Of a stretch of 64,000 nucleotides of DNA, positions 43,512 through 52,881 are shown in pieces (position 1 is the stretch's first letter; every line of letters begins with the position of its first letter). Made by a program: the position numbers and the translations under genes. The DNA comes from Natronomonas gomsonensis (GTDB taxonomy: Archaea; Halobacteriota; Halobacteria; Halobacteriales; Haloarculaceae). The DNA is taken from positions 1,116,001-1,180,000 of the forward strand of contig NZ_JACAWU010000001.1 in assembly GCF_013391635.1 (NCBI RefSeq), written 5' to 3'. The notes under the pieces are model-generated. The model was not told the DNA's origin, did no database searches, and worked only from the letters and a program-made list of their open reading frames with translations.

Positions 43512-44270
43512 TCACCCCACCACGCCGCGAAACAGTCGGACCCCGAGCATGAGTGCGATGCCGACGAGAAACACGAGGAAGTACAGTATCGACCGAACCA
43601 CGTCGTCTTCGTGTTTGATTTCGGGAATCAAATCGGAACTGGCGATGTAGATGAAGTTTCCCGCCGCGAACGGAAGGAGGAAGGCCGGCAATCCGGTGAT
43701 GACGTCGTTGAGGTAGAACCCGACGACGCCGCCCACGATGACGGTCGTCTGCGTGAGGTAATTGAGGACGAGCGCCCGCCGCTGTTCGAAGCCACTGTAG
43801 ACGAGGACACCGAAGTCGCCGATCTCTTGCGGGATTTCGTGAAGTGCGATGGCCAGCGACGTGGTCACTCCAAGCGGCGTCGAGAGCAGGAACGCCCCCG
43901 CGATAACGAGTCCGTCGATGAAGTTGTGGAGCGTATCGGAGGCCAAGACGAGATACGAGACCGGCTCGTGTTCGTGTGTCGTCCCGTGGTGGTGGTGCCA
44001 CTGGAGGAACTGTTCGAACACGTAGAACAGACAGAACCCGGCGATGAGATACAGAAACAGCGGCAGGGTGTCTTCCGCCCCCGCCTCCGCGATTGCGTTT
44101 GGGAGGAGATGAAGGAACGCACCGCCGATGAGACTGCCGGCGGCCAGCGCTACCATCCCCAACAGGAGCTCGTCGAGTAACTCATCACGGAGATACAGCG
44201 TCAAGATGCCGACCCACGCCGTGAGGCTGATGCCGACAGTCGTTGCGATAATCCACGCGAGCGGACCCAT
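43512..44270 (-). CDS. ZIP-family metal transporter
   Basis: A 252-residue ZIP protein of about eight helices. A His-rich cytosolic loop HHHHGTTHEHE (about 90-100) lies between helices 3 and 4, and the metal-site helix HNFIDGLVIAGA and HEIPQEIGDFG carry the conserved His/Asn/Glu. It imports divalent metal such as Zn2+ or Mn2+, probably to the cytosol. A TATA-like TTTATATC (rc of about 44293-44300) supports the start at 44270. It converges with the Lrp gene and is divergent from the DUF445 gene. Confidence 0.92.
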   Translation of the reverse strand: MGPLAWIIATTVGISLTAWVGILTLYLRDELLDELLLGMVALAAGSLIGGAFLHLLPNAIAEAGAEDTLPLFLYLIAGFCLFYVFEQFLQWHHHHGTTHEHEPVSYLVLASDTLHNFIDGLVIAGAFLLSTPLGVTTSLAIALHEIPQEIGDFGVLVYSGFEQRRALVLNYLTQTTVIVGGVVGFYLNDVITGLPAFLLPFAAGNFIYIASSDLIPEIKHEDDVVRSILYFLVFLVGIALMLGVRLFRGVVG

Positions 44271-44381
44271 CTATCGACGCATTCGTGAGTATCCGATATA
44301 AACCGTCCAGCTAACTGGGCAGTACTGACATGCGGCATGCGTTGGGGTCAAGAGGCCGGCCCCCGACGTGATGTCTACCCG

Positions 44382-45740
44382 ATGTTTCCGTCACTCGGCG
44401 TCGCACTCGGCCCGTTCGTTCTCGCCGAGTCACTACTTCAGTTCGGCGTCGACATCCGCCGACTGCTCGCGGCCGCCGACCTCCGATTGCTCCTCATCCC
44501 GCCGATTACGGGTATCATCGGCTACATCACGAACTGGGTGGCCATCCGGATGCTGTTCAAACCGGTCGAATTCCGGGGTATCGACGTGCCCGGCTTGGAA
44601 GTGTTGACGACGGCGCTTCCCCAGCGCGTCAGACAGATTCCCGGCATGATGCAGGGGCGAATCGGCTGGCAGGGAATCATTCCTTCACGCGCACGCAAGA
44701 TGGGAAGTATCTCCGTCGACACCGGAATCAGCAAAATCGCGAGCCAGCGGGAGTTCTATCAGGAGTTCGACGCCGAGCGAATCGCCGAACACATGCTCGC
44801 GGAGGGCGGCGAGGACATCCACCGGATGGTCGAGGAAATCATCCGTGAAAACCAGCCGCAACTGTGGCGGGATTCCCCCGAGGCGACCCGTCGGCTGGTT
44901 CACGCACGCGTCTCCCAGCAACTCCCGGAGGTAACCTATCGCATCACCGAGCGAATCGGCGAGAACATCGACGAACTGCTCGACATCAAGTTGATGGTGA
45001 TGAACCACCTCGGCGAGAACCCCGAACTCGTCAACCGCATCTTCCTCGAAACCGGCGAACGGGAGTTCGACTTCCTCGTCAAGTCGGGGTTCATCTTCGG
45101 GACGATTCTGGGATGTTTCTCGATTCCGCTGTTCGTCTTCATCGACCGCTGGTGGGTGTTGCCCGTCGCCGGCATCTTCGTCGGCTACTTCACCAACTGG
45201 CTCGCGCTGAAGATGATTTTCCAGCCGATGAAACCCCACGAGGTCGGCCCGTTCACGATTCAGGGGCTGTTCATCCGTCGACAGGCCGAGGCTTCCGAGA
45301 CGTACGCCTCCATTGTCGCCGAGGAAGTCATCAATCTCGAAAACGTCGCCCGAAACCTCCTCAATGGCCCGAACGCCGACCGGACACGCAAGATGATAGC
45401 GGAGGAACTCCGGGATGCCGTCGACGGATCGATGGGACTGGCCGCGCCGCTGTTGCGGTTTACGACCGGTAACCGACAGTACGACGCCATTCGCGAGGAC
45501 ATCGCCGACCGCGGCGTCGAGTACGCCATCGAACCGATGTCCGACCCCGAGTTCAACGCCGAACGGAGCGAGGCCATCCAGCGGCTGATGGCCGGTCGGA
45601 TGAAGAATCTCCCGCCGGAGGAGTTCGCCCGGATGCTCCGGGCGGCGTTCAAGGAAGACGAGTGGCTCCTCATCGGCGTCGGCGCGGCGCTGGGGTTCGT
45701 CGCTGGTTGGATTCAGCTGCTCGTCGTAACCGCCGTGTGA
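44382..45740 (+). CDS. DUF445-family membrane protein
   Basis: A 452-residue protein. N- and C-terminal hydrophobic regions (about 5-60; a second pair near 225-265 and the final helix at 430-450) frame coiled cytosolic segments. YITNWVAIRMLFKP and its repeat YFTNWLALKMIFQP are the family's twin motifs, showing an internal duplication. Function is unknown. ATG at 44382 is chosen over an upstream in-frame start (44337). Confidence 0.85.
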   Translation: MFPSLGVALGPFVLAESLLQFGVDIRRLLAAADLRLLLIPPITGIIGYITNWVAIRMLFKPVEFRGIDVPGLEVLTTALPQRVRQIPGMMQGRIGWQGIIPSRARKMGSISVDTGISKIASQREFYQEFDAERIAEHMLAEGGEDIHRMVEEIIRENQPQLWRDSPEATRRLVHARVSQQLPEVTYRITERIGENIDELLDIKLMVMNHLGENPELVNRIFLETGEREFDFLVKSGFIFGTILGCFSIPLFVFIDRWWVLPVAGIFVGYFTNWLALKMIFQPMKPHEVGPFTIQGLFIRRQAEASETYASIVAEEVINLENVARNLLNGPNADRTRKMIAEELRDAVDGSMGLAAPLLRFTTGNRQYDAIREDIADRGVEYAIEPMSDPEFNAERSEAIQRLMAGRMKNLPPEEFARMLRAAFKEDEWLLIGVGAALGFVAGWIQLLVVTAV

Positions 45741-45782
45741 GATAGCCGACATTTTTGGGACTGGCGCTGGACAGCCGCTATC

Positions 45783-46100
45783 ATGAGCGAGACCCTTCGC
45801 TCCCGCCGAGTTCGGTATCTCGCCTGGCTCTGTGTACTCGTCGGTCTCGTATTGGTTCCGCTTCCGTTCTGGACCGGCACGAGTACGCTCGCAGCCTGTG
45901 AGTTCGGCGGCTTCTACGGCGCGGTGTACGACGCGGTCGGTATCTACCCGCCCGGCTACACCGTCGACATCGACTGGAGCGACCTGCAGGTGGTGTGGTC
46001 GGATGGCTGTAACGGCCACGTCTCCTCGCTCGTTCCGTCGTTGCTCGGCGGTACGTTGTCGCTCGTCGGCGTCGGCACACTCGCGTGGCGCCGACGGTGA
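45783..46100 (+). CDS. Small membrane protein, unknown
   Basis: A 105-residue protein with a basic N-terminus (MSETLRSRRVRYLAWLC), a helix at about 13-30, an external central part with Cys at 38 and 76, and a C-terminal helix ending in WRRR. The two Cys may form an external disulfide. No family recognised. ATG at 45783 follows the DUF445 stop by 42 nt. Confidence 0.55.
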   Translation: MSETLRSRRVRYLAWLCVLVGLVLVPLPFWTGTSTLAACEFGGFYGAVYDAVGIYPPGYTVDIDWSDLQVVWSDGCNGHVSSLVPSLLGGTLSLVGVGTLAWRRR

Positions 46101-46105
46101 CCAAC

Positions 46106-46285
46106 TCAGCGTCGGTCCGTCGGCGACCCGTCGCGGACGTGCCCCAGTCGCTCGCCGACCGACCCCGGAACCGGCGTCCGGCAGTACCGACAGTACCACG
46201 ACCGGCCGGTCAGCGTCGACTCCCGAATCAAATCGTCGACGGCACCGAGCGTCGCACCGCAGTCACAGGAGTAGGTGGTGGCCAT
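46106..46285 (-). CDS. Small CxC/CxxC zinc-ribbon protein
   Basis: A 59-residue protein hidden inside a longer frame. MATTYSCDCGATLGAV and a later WYCRYCRTPVPG provide CxC and CxxC pairs, a single zinc ribbon. It ends in a basic SPTDRR. The start is the ATG at 46285; the same frame runs upstream to 47233 through the DUF7260-like gene and is a shadow there. Likely a regulatory or RNA/DNA-interacting mini-protein; function unknown. It converges with the 45783 gene. Confidence 0.6.
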   Translation of the reverse strand: MATTYSCDCGATLGAVDDLIRESTLTGRSWYCRYCRTPVPGSVGERLGHVRDGSPTDRR

Positions 46286-46371
46286 GTGGGTCGTTGACAC
46301 GCGGGGGACGTAACTGTAACGCCGGCAGGACGCGACCGCGGCGCTGTGGATTGTACTGATATAGAGAGTAC

Positions 46372-47166
46372 TCAGGGTCGACAGCGAGCCATCGCTCGCT
46401 CGACAGTCGCCCGGACGGTCCGGATGCGCTCGGTCAACTCGGCGACCGTCGACATGACCGGGTAGTCGAAGGCCTCCGCCTGGTACACGTAGCAAGCGAT
46501 ATCCGGTGCGCTCGACGGCAGCCACCTCGCACGGCGTTGTTCGAACAGGCTCGCCTGTCGGCCGGCGGCGACGTCGTCGCAGTGCTCCTCGAGGACGTGG
46601 AGGCGGGCACGGTACGCGTCGAGGGAGCCGAATGATTCCTCCGCGTAGGACCGTGCCGCGAGGTCGGCCACCTCCTCTATGACCGGCCGTAACTCCTCGG
46701 TCACCTCCTGGAGGGACTCGCGTTCGGAATCGAGGGCGCCGACGAGCAACTCTCGTGAGGACTGTGCCTCGGAAGCCGCCGACAGCGTCGCTTGCCTGCA
46801 GCGCTCGTTGAAGTTCGTCCCGTCGGTCAGCGCTGAGGCGATATCGGGGCTGAACTCCCCCTGAAGGCTCTCGACGTAGGTGTCGTCGTACTCCTCGACG
46901 TAGTGGGGAACGCTCATCACCGTCGTCTCGTAGGCCTGCCGGACGCGCCGGAGCCCACTCGTCGGCTGGGACCGCACGGCGGCGACGCTCACCGTCGACC
47001 CGCCCCTCGCGGTCGTCGTCTCGGCGTCGATAGCTCGAACCCGGTCTTCGAACGCCCGGAACGCTTCGAGTTCGTCGGCCGTTCGCCGTCGCTCCCGCCT
47101 GACGGCCGTCATCGCTCGCCGCAGTCGACCGTCGGTTCCGACTCCCGCCTCGTCGGTGCCGTCCAT
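46372..47166 (-). CDS. DUF7260-like helical protein
   Basis: A 264-residue soluble, strongly helical protein, with predicted coiled coils at about 15-55 and 130-200. The mid-segment VRQAYETTVMSVPHYVEEYDDTY (here shown in part) recalls haloarchaeal DUF7260 proteins. It has no membrane helix or catalytic motif. TATA-like AATTATAA (rc of about 47191-47200), 27 nt upstream, gives a leaderless start. Function unknown. Confidence 0.7.
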   Translation of the reverse strand: MDGTDEAGVGTDGRLRRAMTAVRRERRRTADELEAFRAFEDRVRAIDAETTTARGGSTVSVAAVRSQPTSGLRRVRQAYETTVMSVPHYVEEYDDTYVESLQGEFSPDIASALTDGTNFNERCRQATLSAASEAQSSRELLVGALDSERESLQEVTEELRPVIEEVADLAARSYAEESFGSLDAYRARLHVLEEHCDDVAAGRQASLFEQRRARWLPSSAPDIACYVYQAEAFDYPVMSTVAELTERIRTVRATVERAMARCRP

Positions 47167-47290
47167 ACGAGCAGCCTCTCCAGTGGCGGGTATAGCCCGT
47201 TATAATTGGGGTACGGGGCCCTCGGTCGCACAATTGAGCGCTATATATTTCCGGAATCCGATGTACCGCTCATCCCTGGAGCGGCCGCCG

Positions 47291-47515
47291 TCAGGCGAGT
47301 TCGGTGAGCGCGAGCAGCACCTGCGGAATCGCGAGCAACAGGACGCCGAGCAGTATCAACGCCGCCGGCAACACGAGCAGCCCAGCGTCGGTGAGCAGCC
47401 ACAACCCGAGGCCGGCCAGTATCGCCACCACGCCCAGGATGCGCAGTATCCACACGAGGGCTTCTTCGAGACCCGAATCCGCCAGTACCTCGACGACTTC
47501 GAGTGCTTCGTCCAT
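47291..47515 (-). CDS. Small membrane protein, unknown
   Basis: A 74-residue protein with two strong hydrophobic helices (about 20-40 and 45-68), almost no charge in the second half, starting MDEALEVVEVLADSGLEEAL. A TATA-like TTATTTATAAC (about 47541-47551) is 26-30 nt upstream, so the gene is probably leaderless and real. It lies between the pilin-like gene and the DUF7260-like gene. Function unknown. Confidence 0.6.
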   Translation of the reverse strand: MDEALEVVEVLADSGLEEALVWILRILGVVAILAGLGLWLLTDAGLLVLPAALILLGVLLLAIPQVLLALTELA

Positions 47516-47573
47516 CGGACGCCCGTTTCTGTCGACTCGGTGTTATAAATAACGGCCGACCAAGATACAGCGG

Positions 47574-49316
47574 TCAGGAGCCGTCGCCGGCGAACTGCAC
47601 CTGGTAGGTCTCCGATTGTCCGCCGGTGTAGTAGACGGTGATTTCGGCGACGAACAGTTTCGAACCGCCGACCTCGTAGTTCTCGTTGAACGTGAACCGA
47701 AGGTCCGCAACCTCGCCCACGCCGAGAGTGGGGAGTCCGTCGGCGGCAACGAAGTCCGGGCCGGCACCCTGTGGTGCAGTGAGGGTCGTCGAATCGGTAC
47801 TGGAGCCGTTGTTGACCGCGAGTCCGGTTATTTCGCCCGGAGCATACGAGATGTTGCTCGCTCCGACCTGGTTCACCTCCGGGAGGTCCGACCCGACGAC
47901 GAGTTCGCCGAGGTCGAAGAGGTCGTCGCCGATACCGGCGAGCGTTCCGGACAGCCCCGACCGGGCGGCGACCTCCGTCGCTGTGACCTCCTTTGCGGAG
48001 TTGAGTTCGACGCCCAACACCTCCCGCTTCTCGCCGAGGTTCTGGACGCGGAGGGTCAACTGATTGGTGTCGGCTCCCCCGCCGGCACCTCGCATCACGA
48101 CGGATTGGTCGCCGGCGAACCCGGTCAACACGAGGGCGTCTCGTGGCTGAAGCGTCGAGTCGTCGTCGGCCGGCGAGAACCGAACGACTTCGGCGTCGAA
48201 GCCGTTGGGCGCGTCGTAGCGCACCGTCGCGATGCCGGAGGCGTTCGTCGAGACGTTCACTACCGTCCCGCTGGCGGTTCCGTTGGCTATCGTTCCGTTC
48301 CCGGGCGCCAACTCCGCGGTGAGGTCGACGCCACCGACGGGGTTGTTGTACTTGTCGCGCACCTCGACACTGACCGACCCCTCTCGGCCGACATCGACGC
48401 TGGCCGGCCCCTCCGACTCCGGCGATGGAACCATGTACAGCGGTTCCTCGGAGTCGGCCTCGCCGAAGCCAACGTCGGCCATCCGGAGGTCGTAGGTGAC
48501 ACCGGGTTCGAGGTGGACGACGAGGCGGTCGGTTGTCTCGTTGACGCCGAAGGATTCGACGTGACCGCCGTTCTCGACGCGTTCGTCGTCGAGGGCTTCG
48601 CTCCACGTCTCGTTGTCCAGCGCCGTCGGCACTTCGATGCGAATCGACTCGTTGGCTGCGGCGTTCTCGACGGGAACCGTCGTCGCCGGTCCGCTCACGT
48701 CAGTCGGTTCGATGAGCTTCGACCCGCTCGACTGCGCCTCGAAGGAGCGGTTGAACGTCACCAACTCGATGGTCGCGCCGTCGATGAACGGCTGGGTCCG
48801 GACGACGGTGCCGTCGCGGAACTCGTTGTATCCGATGCCGACCTCGCTGACGCGTCGAGCGGCGTTGTCATACTCGTTGTAGTCGGCCTCGTAGACGAGC
48901 GAGTGGGAGTGATACTGCAGTTCTCGGCCGTCGAGGAGCACGCTAGCGGGTCCGGAGGCGCTGGCGTTGTCGATTCGGAGAGCTCGTCGGTTTTCGGTCC
49001 GCAAGGAACCCTGCGGTGGTGGTGGGTTGAACGTCACCAGCCGGGTCGGATACTGCGTGCCGAGCTGTACCCCGACGCCCTCGCTGTTGCCGGTTTCGAC
49101 GGTTCGGTCTATCGACTCGTCGAGTCGGTCGAGGTCGCCTTGGGCCGCCTGACTGTGTTCGTATTCCACGCCGGCGTTGGCGTTCGGCACCGCCTGCAGT
49201 TGGATGATAGAGAGCAACATGACCAACAGGCCGAACACCAGTATCGCGCCGACGACTTCCGAGGCACCGCGTTCGTCACCGACGAGTCTCACGGAAGGTA
49301 GTGGAGGGGACTTCAT
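47574..49316 (-). CDS. Large pilin-like/DUF7289-type surface protein with Ig-like domain
   Basis: A 580-residue protein. DERGASEVVGAILVFGLLVM (about 14-33) is a pilin-like or DUF7289-type N-terminus: a charged segment, Gly-Ala and a helix, so it may be processed by a PibD-type peptidase or remain as an anchor. The rest is external: a beta-rich region (about 50-290) and an Ig/Big-1-like domain (VSVEVRDKYNNPVGGVDLTA, about 310-400), then a second beta domain to the end. N-glycosylation sequons are frequent. The promoter carries two direct copies of an 11-bp element. Confidence 0.7.
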   Translation of the reverse strand: MKSPPLPSVRLVGDERGASEVVGAILVFGLLVMLLSIIQLQAVPNANAGVEYEHSQAAQGDLDRLDESIDRTVETGNSEGVGVQLGTQYPTRLVTFNPPPPQGSLRTENRRALRIDNASASGPASVLLDGRELQYHSHSLVYEADYNEYDNAARRVSEVGIGYNEFRDGTVVRTQPFIDGATIELVTFNRSFEAQSSGSKLIEPTDVSGPATTVPVENAAANESIRIEVPTALDNETWSEALDDERVENGGHVESFGVNETTDRLVVHLEPGVTYDLRMADVGFGEADSEEPLYMVPSPESEGPASVDVGREGSVSVEVRDKYNNPVGGVDLTAELAPGNGTIANGTASGTVVNVSTNASGIATVRYDAPNGFDAEVVRFSPADDDSTLQPRDALVLTGFAGDQSVVMRGAGGGADTNQLTLRVQNLGEKREVLGVELNSAKEVTATEVAARSGLSGTLAGIGDDLFDLGELVVGSDLPEVNQVGASNISYAPGEITGLAVNNGSSTDSTTLTAPQGAGPDFVAADGLPTLGVGEVADLRFTFNENYEVGGSKLFVAEITVYYTGGQSETYQVQFAGDGS

Positions 49317-49328
49317 GTGGGGTTTTGA

Positions 49329-49353
49329 GTGGTTTTTATCCGGTGGTTTTTAT
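49329..49353. repeat. Direct repeat in promoter of pilin-like gene
   Basis: GTGGTTTTTAT occurs at 49329-49339 and 49343-49353, a 14-bp period, giving on the minus strand two ATAAAAACCAC boxes before the start at 49316. It may be two overlapping TATA-type promoters or a regulator site. Confidence 0.45.
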
Positions 49354-49409
49354 ACGTACGTCCGATTCCAGACGCTGTATCCCGATTTCGATGGCCTCGC
49401 GGAGATGGC

Positions 49410-50588
49410 TCAGCCGGTCGGGTTCGTCGCCGTCTCGCTCAGTCCGGCCAGAATCTGGAAGACGAGACCGGGGTCGAGCAGCGTCTGTGGAAGGCCGATA
49501 AATTCGATTTCACACGGTGCTAGTGGGTTCTCCTGCAGTTGGTCGAGGTCCTTTGCGAAGGCCTCCTCTAAGACGGCCTCGTCGGGGGAACTGTCACAGG
49601 AGAGATCGACCCCCGCCTGCTTGTCGACCAACGAGAGCACCAATCGGAGTTTGACGCCGTCGTCGTTGTACCGCGCTCGGAGCCGCTCGACGCCGTAGTC
49701 GTTCTTGCCGTCGTTGAACGTCAGTTCCGTATCGAAGTCGCCGAACTCGGAGGTCGCGAGGGCCCCGACTTTCACGTCGGTACGGGGGCCGTCGGCGGAT
49801 TCGTTGAGCGTTCCCGACCCGTCGACGAGGATGACGCCGCCGTCTTGGTACTGTCCCGCCCGCTGGATGTCGAACTGCCCACGGGGTTCGTCGGGCAGGT
49901 CCGTCGGGTCTATCTGTGGGTCGTTCGGATTGAACACCTCACACGGCGCCGGAATCAGCCCCAGCAGGATGCCGGCGAGGGCCTCGTTCGAGAGGATGGT
50001 CGATGGGACGCCCGGCACTTGCAGCGGTTCCGGGGCGTCTTGGAGGCTCGGAAGGAGTTCCAGCGGAAGGTCGCCGGGCTCGACGTCGAGTGGGTCACAG
50101 ACGTTGAGCGCCGCCCGTTCGTCGCCGATGGGGAAATCCTCCGGTCCGGTCTGGTTGATTCCGGGAATGCTCCGGAGCAAGAGCCGAAGCACCTGTGCGT
50201 TCTTCGGGATGTCCTCCGTGGAGTCGAACTCCACGTCGGTCAACTCGGGTGTGTCACCCGACCCGAAGTCGACCTGTGAGGTTCCAACGCCGTCGTCGCT
50301 CGGTTTGACCTCCCCGAAGCCGTCTGTCGTGACGTTCGAGTCTCCAACCTCGACACCGTCGGTGCCGACATCGACGCCGTCTTCGCCACCGGCACCGATG
50401 TCGACGCCGTCGTTGCTGCCAACTTCGACGGAGGCCCCGTCGCCCCCGCCGACGCTCGCGTTGAGTCCGTCCGTTCCAGCACCGAGGTCGACGCCGTCGC
50501 CGACCGCCGCCACCGGCGCGATGCCGGTGCCGACAAACACCGCGACCGCGACGACGACCGAGAGGGCTTGGAGGGATTCACGTCGCAT
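49410..50588 (-). CDS. Secreted protein with Gly/Asp repeats, unknown
   Basis: A 392-residue protein with a Sec-type signal (MRRESLQALSVVVAVAVFVG, then APVAAVG cleavage site). Residues about 30-95 are an irregular repeat of short VGxDG/GxDGV units. Residues about 125-390 contain five Cys (NVCDP, PCEVF, LSCDS, PCEIE) that could pair in the external medium. The last part resembles no family I know. A TATA-like ATTATTATATTAG (about 50604-50616) precedes the start with leaderless spacing. Function unknown. Confidence 0.68.
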   Translation of the reverse strand: MRRESLQALSVVVAVAVFVGTGIAPVAAVGDGVDLGAGTDGLNASVGGGDGASVEVGSNDGVDIGAGGEDGVDVGTDGVEVGDSNVTTDGFGEVKPSDDGVGTSQVDFGSGDTPELTDVEFDSTEDIPKNAQVLRLLLRSIPGINQTGPEDFPIGDERAALNVCDPLDVEPGDLPLELLPSLQDAPEPLQVPGVPSTILSNEALAGILLGLIPAPCEVFNPNDPQIDPTDLPDEPRGQFDIQRAGQYQDGGVILVDGSGTLNESADGPRTDVKVGALATSEFGDFDTELTFNDGKNDYGVERLRARYNDDGVKLRLVLSLVDKQAGVDLSCDSSPDEAVLEEAFAKDLDQLQENPLAPCEIEFIGLPQTLLDPGLVFQILAGLSETATNPTG

Positions 50589-50745
50589 AGCGTCCCGTCA
50601 TCTAATATAATAATCAGGATAACGCGAGCTATAGACGGTTATTTATATATTAGCTGCTCGAACCGCTTCCGCTACCGGCCGCCTATTCATCGTCGAGAAG
50701 TGTCTCGCCGTGGCTCCCATGGAATCAGAACGGACGGCTGGGAGC

Positions 50746-51201
50746 CTACGGCGCGTAGGTGCCTTCGAGCGTGGCGCTTTCGAGGATGTGGCCGTCCATC
50801 GCGGTTTCGAGTTCGGCCTTCGACGCGCCGGCATCGAGGTCCACCGGCGCATCGAGGGCGTACAGCCGGAACCGGTAGGTGTGTTCGCGGTCCGGCGGGT
50901 TCGGGCCGCCGTAGCCCGTCTCGCCGTAGTCGTTCGTCCCGTCGAGGGCGTTGGCCCCGTCCCAGTCTTCGGGGATGGTCGTCGTCGCGGGGTCGATGTC
51001 GTACACTACCCAGTGGTCCCACACCTTTCCGGCCGGTTCGACGGCGTCGGGGTCGTCCACCACCAGCGCCAATGCCTCGGCGTCGTCGGGGACGCCGGTT
51101 ATTTCGAGCGGTGGGTTCACGTTCGTCTCCGTGTAGCCGTACTGCCGTGGTATCGCATCGCCGTCGGCGAACACCGGACTCGTGAGCTGAAGCTCTGTCA
51201 T
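50746..51201 (-). CDS. YbhB/YbcL-type PEBP protein
   Basis: A 151-residue phosphatidylethanolamine-binding-protein family member. DDPDAVEPAGKVWDHWVVYD and YGGPNPPDREHTYRFRLYALD are the two ligand-pocket motifs. Bacterial and archaeal members are cytosolic with unknown ligand. No signal peptide. 50589-50745 holds only the promoter of the preceding gene. Confidence 0.92.
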   Translation of the reverse strand: MTELQLTSPVFADGDAIPRQYGYTETNVNPPLEITGVPDDAEALALVVDDPDAVEPAGKVWDHWVVYDIDPATTTIPEDWDGANALDGTNDYGETGYGGPNPPDREHTYRFRLYALDAPVDLDAGASKAELETAMDGHILESATLEGTYAP

Positions 51202-51304
51202 GCTTGTGTCTCACACACGGGCTCGAATCGATATAAACGTAGACCGTGGTTCCTACCGAGTGGGATCGGCGGGCATCCACGGGAGTGGAACCGAACGCGA
51301 CGAT

Positions 51305-52732
51305 TCAGGAGCGTTCGGAGACGAGGAACTCCTGTCCGGGTTCCATCCGCATCGTCATCTCGGGGGAGACCGGCGGTTCGCCGTCCGGCTGGTTCTCTCC
51401 GAGCCAGTACAGTTCGTAGTTTCGGCCGATGGTCGCAAGCGCCAGTTTCGCCTCCAACAGCGCGAACTCCCGGCCGATACAGATGCGGGGGCCGCCGCCG
51501 AAGGGGGCGTAGGCGAAGTCGTGGAGTTCGCGACGCAACTCGCCGTCCCACCGCGAGGGTCGGAACGTTTCGGGGTCCTCGAAGAACCGAGGGTCACGCT
51601 GGATGTGTCGAATCGGCAGGATAATCCGACTCTCGGCGGGGATTCGGTAGCCGTCGAACACCGTCTCCTCTTTGCTCTCCCGCGGCAGCGAGTACACCGG
51701 CGGGAACAGCCGCAGCGTCTCGGTCAGCACCTGCTCGGTCACTTCCAAGTCGTCTACGTCGTCCATCGTCGGCGGACCGTCGAGCTCGTCGACCTCAGCG
51801 TGAAACCGCTCGCGCACGTCGGGGTTGTTCGCCAGCGCCCAGAAAGCGAAGGTCAGGGAGGTCGTCGTCGTGTCGTGGCCGGCGAAGATGATAGTCACCA
51901 TCTGGTCGCGGAGGCGCTCGTCGGTCAACATCCCCGACTCCGCGACGCCGGTCTCCCGCAGTCCGACCAGAAGCGACAGCAGGTCGTCGGCCGCCGAGGG
52001 GTTCGTCGGCGCCTCGCCGGATTTCTCATCGAGCAGTCGTTGGGCCTCCTCCTGAAGCGTCGCCTTGCCCTCCCGGAACCGCCGACGTGCGGGCGTCGGC
52101 ACCCACTTCGGGAGCAGATACGACGTGGGAACGAACCAGTCGTGGAGCGCCTCGGCGGCCTCCCGGATGCGAGCGTCACCGTCGAGTTCGAGTTCCCGAC
52201 CGAGTACCGTCGCGAACAGCACGTCCAGCGTCATGTCGGTGAACTGCGCCTGCAAGTCGAAGCGGTCGCCGTCGGACCAGCGGTCGCTCCGGCGTTGAAT
52301 CTGCTCGACCATGCCGTCGGCGTAGTCCATCACGCTGTCGCGGGTGAAAAGCGGCTGGAGCACGTCGCGCTGTTGGCGCCACTCATCGCCCTCGACGGTC
52401 AACAGCCCCTCGCCGAAGGCGATGTTGAAATCGTCGCTCTTGCGGAACTTCTCGCGTTCGGTCAGCAGGACGCGCTTGGTGTGGTCGGGATGCGCCAGCG
52501 AGAACACGTCACCCTCGCCGGGCAGTCGACTGCGGACCACGTCGCGAGTCGCGAGCGCCTTCTCCCCGAAGTCGATGACGTCCCGCATCTGATGGAGGAA
52601 ATGGAGCGACGGATGGGTGAGGTTCGGCGGATACGGCGGGAGGGGTCGCTGAGCGGGGTCGCCGGGACCACTCTCGGAGGGGCCGTCGGGTTCGACGGGC
52701 ACGGACGAACCCTGTTTGGCATCTTCACTCAT
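51305..52732 (-). CDS. Cytochrome P450
   Basis: A 475-residue P450. The I-helix AGHDTTTTS, the EXXR of the K helix (TETLRLFPP), and the haem loop FGGGPRICIGREFA with Cys at about 418 are intact. It is soluble, without an N-terminal membrane helix. A monooxygenase; the redox partner and substrate are not seen here. ATG at 52732 (MSEDAKQG) is chosen, with GGTTATTGTG (about 52755-52764) as TATA-like element. It is divergent from an ABC-2 exporter operon. Confidence 0.94.
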   Translation of the reverse strand: MSEDAKQGSSVPVEPDGPSESGPGDPAQRPLPPYPPNLTHPSLHFLHQMRDVIDFGEKALATRDVVRSRLPGEGDVFSLAHPDHTKRVLLTEREKFRKSDDFNIAFGEGLLTVEGDEWRQQRDVLQPLFTRDSVMDYADGMVEQIQRRSDRWSDGDRFDLQAQFTDMTLDVLFATVLGRELELDGDARIREAAEALHDWFVPTSYLLPKWVPTPARRRFREGKATLQEEAQRLLDEKSGEAPTNPSAADDLLSLLVGLRETGVAESGMLTDERLRDQMVTIIFAGHDTTTTSLTFAFWALANNPDVRERFHAEVDELDGPPTMDDVDDLEVTEQVLTETLRLFPPVYSLPRESKEETVFDGYRIPAESRIILPIRHIQRDPRFFEDPETFRPSRWDGELRRELHDFAYAPFGGGPRICIGREFALLEAKLALATIGRNYELYWLGENQPDGEPPVSPEMTMRMEPGQEFLVSERS

Positions 52733-52881
52733 ACGTACTACGTGTACGGCCGACACAATAACCACCGGGCCTCGCATCGCCGCGTCGTTTATTACTACAC
52801 CCGGGCCGAGTGTCGTTGCAACGTCGTCCGACCGAGGGTAGGTTTATGAATTTTTAAACGAAACGTGGATCGGGGAAATCA

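Noticed and set aside
46286..47233. Upstream part of the 375-codon minus frame that ends in the zinc ribbon
   Set aside because: It is the antisense-free but out-of-frame shadow of the 46372-47166 gene on the same strand; only the last 59 codons from 46285 look like a protein.
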